Below are positions 1 through 4,726 of a DNA stretch of 6,430 bases, piece by piece. The stretch spans positions 1 to 6,430 of the forward strand of contig VBGV01000210.1 in the NCBI GenBank assembly GCA_005880755.1, in the 5' to 3' direction. The notes beneath the pieces are model-generated. The model was given only the letters and a program-made list of their open reading frames with translations, was not told where the DNA came from and ran no database searches. The position numbers and the translations under genes are program-made. Every line of letters starts with the position of its first letter. The stretch's first letter is position 1. The DNA comes from Chloroflexota bacterium. Its GTDB lineage: Bacteria; Chloroflexota; Dormibacteria; Dormibacterales; Dormibacteraceae.

Positions 1-1
1 A

Positions 2-1156
2 GCGGCCGCGGCGGGCGCCCGCTCGGCGGTGCTGAAGACGCCGAGCCAACTGCAGATCCTCCGCGACGCGGGCGTGGTCGATGCGGGGGGTTTCGGGCTC
101 CAGCTCATCCTCGAAGGCATGCTCAAATCGGTGGAGGAGTCGGAGCCGGCGCTGGCGGCTCTCAACGAGTCCCGGCTGCCGGTCTTGGCGGCGTCGCAGG
201 TGGCGCTGGCGCTGCCCGAGGGTGGATGGGGTTATTGCACCGAGTTTCTGATCGAAGGCAACAACCTGGACACCGAACTCATCCGCGGCCAGATCGAATC
301 GCTCGGCAACTCGGTCCTCGTCGTCGGCGAACCGGAGCTGGTCAAGGTCCACGTCCACACCGACGACCCGACGAGTGTGATCAACCTCGCGGGCGGTTAC
401 GGCAAGGTGCTGAAGCTGAGCGTCGGAGACATGTCGACACAGCATCGGCGGATCCTCGAGGCAGAAGGCGGCGCGAGCGGCGCGAGGCCGGCGAGGCCGA
501 ATGGCGCCGGACTCGTCGCGGTGGTCGCCGGACGCGGCCTGGTCGACATCTTCCGCGGCCTGGGTGTGGACGCGATCATCGAGGGCGGCCAGACCATGAA
601 CCCGAGCACGCAGGACATGCTCACCGCGATCGAGTCGGTCCCCTACGAAGAGGTCATCCTGCTGCCCAACAACGGCAACGTCATCCCGGCCGCCAAGCAG
701 GTGGTGGGACTGACCAAGAAGAAGGTGCACGTGATCGAGACCCACAGCGTGCCCCAGGGCGTATCCGCGGTCGTCGCGTTCCGCCCCGAGAGGTCGGGCG
801 ACGAAAACATGCGAGCGATGAAGGCCGAGGCTGAGCGGGTGCAGACGATCGAGGTCACCCACGCCGTGCGCGACACGCGCTCCAACGGCGTCAAGGTCAA
901 GAAGGGAGACGTGATCGGCCTCATCAACGACAAGCTCGAGATCGCCGGCGACGATTACTCGGAGGTCGTCAACAGGGCGCTCGGCAAGCTCGGCCCCGAC
1001 TCATTCGAGCTCGTCACTGTCTACCGCGGCGAGCAGGCAAGCGATGACGAGCTCAAGCGGTTGGAGTCGGCGATCCGGTCCAGCTATCCGGGCCTCGAGG
1101 TCGAGGTCCAGCAGGGTGGTCAGCAGCACTACCCGTTCATCCTCTCCGTCGAATAG
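2..1156 (+). CDS. fakA: Fatty acid kinase FakA (DAK/YloV family), 5'-truncated by the window edge
   Basis: This is the ATP-dependent kinase subunit that phosphorylates FakB-bound fatty acids to acyl-phosphates in the cytoplasm. The frame is open to the left edge, so the gene starts outside; family members are about 550 residues and roughly 384 are present. Residues below count from the codon at 29. The end of the N-terminal DhaL-type ATP-binding domain is seen as AGVVDAGGFGL (14-24). The middle domain follows, with GYCTEF (Cys70) and KVHVHTDDP (His108, His110), matching the Cys and two His that bind zinc in characterised FakA. After a short Ala/Gly/Pro/Arg linker (about 145-160) comes the EDD-fold C-terminal domain: EGGQTMNPST (185-194), LLPNNGNV (211-218), THAVRD (277-282) and the terminal QQHYPFILSVE. 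fakB begins 19 bp downstream, consistent with one operon. The family call is firm. The substrate is inferred from the family and from the fakB neighbour. Confidence 0.95.
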   Translation, partial: AAAAGARSAVLKTPSQLQILRDAGVVDAGGFGLQLILEGMLKSVEESEPALAALNESRLPVLAASQVALALPEGGWGYCTEFLIEGNNLDTELIRGQIESLGNSVLVVGEPELVKVHVHTDDPTSVINLAGGYGKVLKLSVGDMSTQHRRILEAEGGASGARPARPNGAGLVAVVAGRGLVDIFRGLGVDAIIEGGQTMNPSTQDMLTAIESVPYEEVILLPNNGNVIPAAKQVVGLTKKKVHVIETHSVPQGVSAVVAFRPERSGDENMRAMKAEAERVQTIEVTHAVRDTRSNGVKVKKGDVIGLINDKLEIAGDDYSEVVNRALGKLGPDSFELVTVYRGEQASDDELKRLESAIRSSYPGLEVEVQQGGQQHYPFILSVE

Positions 1157-1175
1157 CTCCCCGAATCCAATCGTG

Positions 1176-2006
1176 ATGAAGCGCACCTTCGCGGTCGTCA
1201 CCGACTCGACCAGTGACCTGCCCGCGGATTGGAGCAAGCGCTACGCGATCGAGGTCGTTCCTCTCAAGGTCCTTTTCGGCCAGGAGACGTTTCGCGACGG
1301 TGTCGACATGACCAGCGACCAGTTCTTCACGCGGCTCGCCGCATCGAGCTCCCTGCCCACCACGTCGGCGCCGTCACCCGGCGAGTTCGCGGAGGTTTAC
1401 CGGCGTCTGGCAAAAGACCATGACGGCTGCATCTCGATCCACATCGGCGCGCGACTTTCCGCGACGGCGGAGGCCGCACGGGTCGGGGCTGAGGCAGTCG
1501 AGGGATTCAAGGTCAGCGTGATCGACAGCCAGTCGGTGTCGATGCCGATGGCGTTCCTCTGCCGTGTCGCAGCTGAGTGCGAGAGCCTGGAGGAAGCCAC
1601 CACGGCCGTTGAGCAGCGCGTGCCGAAATGTCGTGTGCTCGCCCTGCTCGACACGCTTCGCTACCTCGAGATGGGCGGGAGGCTCAACCGGGCGCAGGCG
1701 ATGATCGGGACGATGCTCGACGTCAAGCCGCTCTTGCTCGTCTCGGAGAATGCGGAGATCAAACCCGTGGAGCGTGTGCGCACCCGATCGCGGGCGATCC
1801 CTCGCATGGTCGAGTTCTTTCGCTCAGAACAACCGGTCGAACACGTCGCCGTGATGCACGCGCAGGCGGCGGATGAGGCAACGTCAATCGCGGCCGAGCT
1901 GCGCAAGGAACTGCCAGACCTCGAGATTCCGGTCGGTCAGATCGGCTGCGTGCTGGGCACACACACCGGCCCGAAAGCACTGGGCCTGGTCTACATCAAG
2001 AAGTAA
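1176..2006 (+). CDS. fakB: DegV/FakB family fatty-acid-binding protein
   Basis: This 276-residue protein has the usual DegV length. DegV/FakB proteins bind one fatty acid in a buried tunnel and offer its carboxylate to FakA. Visible motifs are VTDSTSDLP (8-16), TTSAPSPGEF (62-71, the family's TSxPSP loop), VIDSQSVS (115-122), LRYLEMGGRL (161-170, the L-x-GGR signature), a basic VRTRSR stretch (201-206), and GTHTGPKALGLVYIKK at the C-terminus with the conserved GTHTGP loop. The loop usually written LSGT reads LSAT here (94-97). The start is ATG 1176, because MKRTFAVVTDSTSDLP fits the family N-terminus; GTG 1173 is a one-codon alternative. The frame stays open back to 1044, but that stretch lies inside fakA and is not DegV-like. 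There is no clear Shine-Dalgarno before 1176, so translation may depend on coupling to fakA. The 3' end overlaps the convergent oxygenase gene by 11 bp. Confidence 0.93.
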   Translation: MKRTFAVVTDSTSDLPADWSKRYAIEVVPLKVLFGQETFRDGVDMTSDQFFTRLAASSSLPTTSAPSPGEFAEVYRRLAKDHDGCISIHIGARLSATAEAARVGAEAVEGFKVSVIDSQSVSMPMAFLCRVAAECESLEEATTAVEQRVPKCRVLALLDTLRYLEMGGRLNRAQAMIGTMLDVKPLLLVSENAEIKPVERVRTRSRAIPRMVEFFRSEQPVEHVAVMHAQAADEATSIAAELRKELPDLEIPVGQIGCVLGTHTGPKALGLVYIKK

Positions 2007-2793
2007 GAGAAAGGCTCGGAGCCAGGCTCACGTTGTGGCCTGGCAGCGGCCAGACGCGAAGCACCGGCGGCGTGACGGCAACGAGCCGGGGCAGCGCGAT
2101 CACCATGAGCCGGTAGGCGCGCCGCTGGGCAGGTCCCCATGGAAGTCGGTACTGCTCGCGCAGCGTCGGTGGCAGCAGCCCGGCGGTGACCACCTCGAAG
2201 GGGATCATCGTCGGGCCGGGCACCAACCGCAGCCTGGGGCGCGTCACGAGCCTGGCCAGGTCCATGGCTCGAGGCTCGACCCGGACCGGACCGTCCGAAG
2301 TCATCGCTGCGAGGTAATCGTTGAAATCGCGATGCGTGGCGGGGAACTGCTCGCGAGGGATGCCGAGGATCTCGCCCAGCAGCTTCGACTCCTGGTAGAA
2401 ATCTTCGCGCTCGGGCGCCGCGAGCGGCTTGACGAACGTCTCGTACGTGACGAGCGCGGAGTCGACGAGCGTCGCGTGGACCCATCGCAGCAGGTCTGGG
2501 TCGAGCGCCCGATAGCCCTCGCCCCGGACCCGACCGTGCGCCTGGTTCACGGAGCGCGCCGCCGCCAGGGCGGTCTCGCGATCCCCGAAGACGATGGCCA
2601 TGGTCATCCGGATCGTTCTTCGCAGCCGGCGGATCGGTTGCGAACGGAAATCCGAGTGCTCGTCGACCGCGGCCGCGACCTTCGGATGTGCAAGCTGCAT
2701 CAATAGAGCGCGGCCGCCGCCAAGCAGGAGGATGTTCTCCCGGTTGACGCGGCGTGTGACCGAGTCATCGCTGTAAAGGCCAGGTCGCATCAT
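1996..2793 (-). CDS. mpaB/rubber-oxygenase-type (DUF2236) oxygenase
   Basis: This 265-residue protein belongs to the DUF2236 family, whose known members include the fungal oxygenase MpaB and the haem-b latex-clearing protein Lcp. Visible family features are LLLGGGRALLMQLAHP (22-37), AAVDEHSDF (41-49), PIRRLRRT (53-60), QAHGRVRGEGYRALDPDLLRWVHATLVDS (84-112 region, with His86 and His106), the acidic YQES segment (133-136) and LGIPREQFPATHRDFNDYL (143-161). Several conserved histidines could be haem ligands, but I cannot say which. I see no signal peptide and no clear membrane segment, so it is probably cytoplasmic. Two adjacent ATGs (2793 and 2790) are possible starts; the next residues, PGLYSDDSVTRRVNRE, resemble the family's opening. 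It is transcribed against fakB and divergently from the membrane-protein pair. The family is recognisable. The substrate is unknown, and most bacterial members are uncharacterised. Confidence 0.85.
   Translation of the reverse strand: MMRPGLYSDDSVTRRVNRENILLLGGGRALLMQLAHPKVAAAVDEHSDFRSQPIRRLRRTIRMTMAIVFGDRETALAAARSVNQAHGRVRGEGYRALDPDLLRWVHATLVDSALVTYETFVKPLAAPEREDFYQESKLLGEILGIPREQFPATHRDFNDYLAAMTSDGPVRVEPRAMDLARLVTRPRLRLVPGPTMIPFEVVTAGLLPPTLREQYRLPWGPAQRRAYRLMVIALPRLVAVTPPVLRVWPLPGHNVSLAPSLSLTS
2021..2044 (+). terminator. Strong hairpin at the fakB/oxygenase convergence, possible fakB terminator
   Basis: Perfect 7-bp arms GCCAGGC (2021-2027) and GCCTGGC (2038-2044) enclose an inner 3-bp stem, CAC (2029-2031) with GTG (2035-2037), around a GTT loop, leaving one bulged T at 2028. 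The hairpin starts 14 nt after the fakB stop. It is followed by no U-run on the plus strand. On the minus strand it lies inside the last codons of the oxygenase gene and is followed, towards lower coordinates, by a pyrimidine-rich stretch containing TTTCTCTTACTTCTT. A 3'-end or barrier role for the fakB transcript is the likeliest reading; a GC-rich coding coincidence remains possible. Confidence 0.4.
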
Positions 2794-2825
2794 CGCCCAT
2801 TAAACCCCTAATCTCTGGAAGAACC
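2794..2825. promoter_or_regulatory. 32-bp divergent spacer between the oxygenase and membrane-pair genes
   Basis: This is the only non-coding DNA between two head-to-head starts (ATG 2793 minus, ATG 2826 plus), and it is more AT-rich than its surroundings. It contains TAATCT (2809-2814, plus strand), which could serve as a -10 element for the 2826 gene, and GGAAG (2817-2821), a weak ribosome-binding candidate 4 nt before that ATG. On the minus strand TTTAAT (2804-2799) lies 5 nt before ATG 2793 and AGGGG lies further upstream. No convincing -35 box is seen for either direction. Any promoters must reach into the flanking genes or be very compact. The individual elements are guesses; the divergent geometry is certain. 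Confidence 0.3.
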
Positions 2826-3548
2826 ATGGGTCAGCAGCTCTTCATCTTCGGTGCCGCGTTTCTCGGCTCGGCGGTCGAATCGACCGAGGCTCTGACGATC
2901 GTGCTGGCCGTCGGTCTCACACGCGGCTGGCGCGCACCGCTGATGGGAACCCTGGTCGCGATCGTTTTGCTGGCCATCCTGGTGATCGTCTTCGGACAGC
3001 TCATCGTCACCACCGTTCCGGAGTGGGCGCTCAAGCTGCTGGTGGGGACGCTGTTGCTCTTGTTCGGATTGCGCTGGCTGCACAAGGCGGTGCTGCGCTC
3101 CGCGGGCGCGGTGGCGATGCATGATGAGGAGCGCGCATATCAGGAAACGGTCAACCAGCTCGGTGAGACGGTCACACGTCGGGACTGGATCGGGTTCATC
3201 CTGGCCTTGAAGGGTGTCTTCCTCGAAGGGCTTGAGGTCGTGTTCATCGTGATCGCCGTCGGAGGGACGGGCCACGGATGGCCGGCCGCGATCGCCGGCG
3301 GGCTCGCCGCAGCCGTGGTCGTGGCCGCGACCGGGGTGGTCGTGCGCAAGCCGCTGGCTCGAGTCCCCGAGAATACGCTGAAGTACGCGGTCGGAATCCT
3401 TCTCACGAGCCTCGGCACTTTCTGGGCCGCCGAGGGCATGGGCGCGTCGTGGCCTGGCGATTTTCTTTCCATCTTCGTCCTCGCCGGCGTGTTCTTCGCC
3501 GCGTCTCGGCTGGCCGTGACGCTCATCAGGACGCCGGCCCTCGCGTGA
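2826..3548 (+). CDS. Internally duplicated multi-pass membrane protein, COG4280/FTR1-like predicted permease
   Basis: This 240-residue, strongly hydrophobic protein has six to seven probable membrane segments (about 6-31, 40-60, 67-88, 122-146, 153-173, 185-203 and 213-233) and a charged linker at 89-120. It is built from two related halves offset by 116 residues. ESTEALTIVLAVG (18-30) matches EGLEVVFIVIAVG (134-146), and VPEWALKLLVG (64-74) matches VPENTLKYAVG (180-190), each continuing to an aligned G and W (G81/G197, W84/W200). Each half has an E-x-x-E motif in its first helix (E18/E21 and E134/E137), reminiscent of the R-E-x-x-E iron-binding helix of FTR1 permeases. It is probably a cation-related inner-membrane transporter, but the substrate is not shown. 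It is translationally coupled to the next small gene. The start is ATG 2826, just after a GGAAG stretch. COG4280 membership is from memory and should be treated as moderate. Confidence 0.7.
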   Translation: MGQQLFIFGAAFLGSAVESTEALTIVLAVGLTRGWRAPLMGTLVAIVLLAILVIVFGQLIVTTVPEWALKLLVGTLLLLFGLRWLHKAVLRSAGAVAMHDEERAYQETVNQLGETVTRRDWIGFILALKGVFLEGLEVVFIVIAVGGTGHGWPAAIAGGLAAAVVVAATGVVVRKPLARVPENTLKYAVGILLTSLGTFWAAEGMGASWPGDFLSIFVLAGVFFAASRLAVTLIRTPALA

Positions 3549-3748
3549 AGTTCCTGCGCGCGGCCGGAAGGGAGGTGGTCGGCCTGTTCGTCGGGGACTG
3601 GCTGCAGAGCGGCGTGGTCGTCGTGATCCTTGCCGCGGGCTGGTTTGCCGTCTCGAGGCTGGGAGCGCCGGCCCTCGTATTGCTCGTGCTCCTGCTCGCG
3701 GGCCAGCTCGTGTGGTTCGCCCGTGCGGAAGCGAAGCGTTCCGGTTAA
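3545..3748 (+). CDS. 67-residue two-helix membrane microprotein coupled to the permease-like gene
   Basis: A GTG start at 3545 overlaps the upstream TGA (shared GTGA, 3545-3548), the classic arrangement for translational coupling. The product begins MKFLRAAGREVVGLFVGDWL and has two hydrophobic stretches, about 23-37 (GVVVVILAAGWFAVS) and 43-58 (ALVLLVLLLAGQLVWF), then a basic tail ending AEAKRSG. The frame is open upstream to 3278, but that part is Arg-rich shadow sequence antiparallel to nothing membrane-like and overlaps the permease gene, so the short form is chosen. I do not recognise a family. By context it may be an accessory or stabilising subunit of the membrane protein encoded immediately upstream. 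Its stop interlocks with that of the convergent gene. Confidence 0.65.
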   Translation: MKFLRAAGREVVGLFVGDWLQSGVVVVILAAGWFAVSRLGAPALVLLVLLLAGQLVWFARAEAKRSG

Positions 3749-4686
3749 GCGGTCGCCGCGGACATCTCCGAGTTGAAGGTGTCGATGTAGGGCTGGTAGT
3801 AAGCGGTGACGTCGGTGCCCATCTGGTCGAAGTTGTACGTGCCAAGCTTGGTCACATCGGCGTGGAGCCGGTCCGAGTAGGTGGTCACGCCGGCCTCGTC
3901 GCCTGCGATGGCGGCGTCGATGAGCTTGCCGAAGTCGGCGGTCAGCGTCTGGAAGTCGACCATGAGCGCATGCATCTGGGTCGGCAGACCCGCTGCTGTG
4001 GAGAGCTGGGTCGCGGTGTCGACATGGGTCTTCAGGGTCGCGATCACGGCTTTGGCTCCTGCGAGATCGCTGGCCGACGCCGTGGCGCCCAGCTTGTCGA
4101 GATCGAGGATCACGTCCATGAACGCCTGCAGGAACTGGCCGTCCTGGACGTAGTCCTCCGAGACAATCTTGGCGTTGGCCAGCGCCTTGAGGGCGTGGTT
4201 GATACGCGCGTGGGCCTTGTCCAGGTGGCCCTTGTCGATGGCGGTCAGCCATTGCTGCTCGTCGAGCCTGGTCGAGGCCGCGGCAAGCGAGCCCTGGTCC
4301 TGGACCACGGTCTTGGTGGAGTCCTGGGCGTCGGCGATGAACTGGCCGAGCAGGCTCTTTGCCTGCTGGGCGTCGAAATTGCTCCCGGTGCTGAGCCCCT
4401 TGAACCTGGTGTCGATCTCCCTGAACGTCGTGGTGAGCTTGTTCTGATCCGAGATGACCGCATTGAGAGTCTTGTTGGCGTTGGAGACGCGGCTCTCGCC
4501 GGCGGCGTAGCCGACGACCGCATAACCGATGATTGCGATCACGATGAGAGCGACAAGAATGATGGCGATGATCACGAGCCGCAGCCCGGATCCGCGCCTG
4601 CGAGTGTCTGTCATCGCCGGCGGCGGCGGCAGTGGTGGCGGCTCGGCGTCAGGAGACGGCGGTGTGCCGGGCGGTTGCTCGATCAA
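3745..4686 (-). CDS. Proline-rich, single-pass membrane protein with a helical extracytoplasmic domain, function unknown
   Basis: I do not recognise this 313-residue protein. It has a proline-rich, presumably cytoplasmic N-terminus (about 1-24, with a PPPLPPPP run), a basic TRRRGSGLR patch (28-36), one strong membrane helix (about 37-61, rich in I/V/A), and a cysteine-free tail of about 250 residues. The tail's Ala/Leu/Asp/Lys/Gln pattern suggests an alpha-helical bundle, presumably outside the membrane. The start is uncertain. TTG 4686 keeps the proline-rich tail, typical of high-GC Gram-positive membrane proteins. ATG 4614 (MTDTRRRG) would remove it; neither has a strong Shine-Dalgarno. A good promoter sits 13-40 bp upstream of 4686. 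The opposite strand has a similarly long frame (3712-4719), but it lacks any coherent protein pattern, while this one has a clean membrane topology. A sensor, anchor or cell-envelope role is possible but not shown. Confidence 0.75.
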   Translation of the reverse strand: MIEQPPGTPPSPDAEPPPLPPPPAMTDTRRRGSGLRLVIIAIILVALIVIAIIGYAVVGYAAGESRVSNANKTLNAVISDQNKLTTTFREIDTRFKGLSTGSNFDAQQAKSLLGQFIADAQDSTKTVVQDQGSLAAASTRLDEQQWLTAIDKGHLDKAHARINHALKALANAKIVSEDYVQDGQFLQAFMDVILDLDKLGATASASDLAGAKAVIATLKTHVDTATQLSTAAGLPTQMHALMVDFQTLTADFGKLIDAAIAGDEAGVTTYSDRLHADVTKLGTYNFDQMGTDVTAYYQPYIDTFNSEMSAATA

Positions 4687-4698
4687 GACGTCCCGCCG

Positions 4699-4726
4699 AA
4701 GATACGCCTGAGCCGATAGTTGTCAA
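4699..4726 (-). promoter_or_regulatory. Sigma70-like promoter for the proline-rich membrane protein gene
   Basis: Reading the minus strand, a perfect TTGACA (4726-4721) is followed after 16 nt by TATCTT (4704-4699), which matches the -10 consensus at four of six positions. Transcription would start near 4692, only a few bases before TTG 4686, giving an almost leaderless mRNA if TTG is used, or a leader of roughly 78 nt if ATG 4614 is the true start. The -35 box overlaps the probable recG start codon at 4720-4722, so RNA polymerase binding here could interfere with the recG 5' end. Confidence 0.5.

Noticed and set aside
1044..1175. N-terminal extension of FakB by 44 residues
   Set aside because: The extension is Ser/Arg-rich, lies wholly inside the fakA 3' end and is absent from the DegV family, whose N-terminus fits ATG 1176.
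1873..2706. 277-residue plus-strand open frame opposite the oxygenase gene
   Set aside because: It is rich in Arg/His/Gln with no family features, whereas the minus strand matches DUF2236 along its length.
3278..3544. N-terminal extension of the microprotein by 89 residues
   Set aside because: It is Arg/Gly-rich out-of-frame reading of the permease-like gene. The GTG at the GTGA overlap gives a compact membrane protein.
3749..3759. Small hairpin, GCGG and CCGC around TCG, after the microprotein stop
   Set aside because: A 4-bp stem in GC-rich coding DNA is expected by chance and has no U-run on either side.
2808..3845. 345-residue minus-strand open frame opposite the permease-like gene
   Set aside because: It is low-complexity, Arg/Ser/Asp/Gln-rich shadow sequence. 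The plus strand shows a duplicated membrane protein with conserved motifs.
4617..4642. CGG/GGT-rich simple-sequence tract
   Set aside because: It is explained by the proline codons of the minus-strand protein's N-terminus and is not an independent repeat element.
3712..4719. 335-residue plus-strand open frame opposite the proline-rich membrane protein gene
   Set aside because: It has no coherent domain, membrane or secretion pattern and ends in an Arg-rich run. The minus-strand product has a clean topology and its own promoter.
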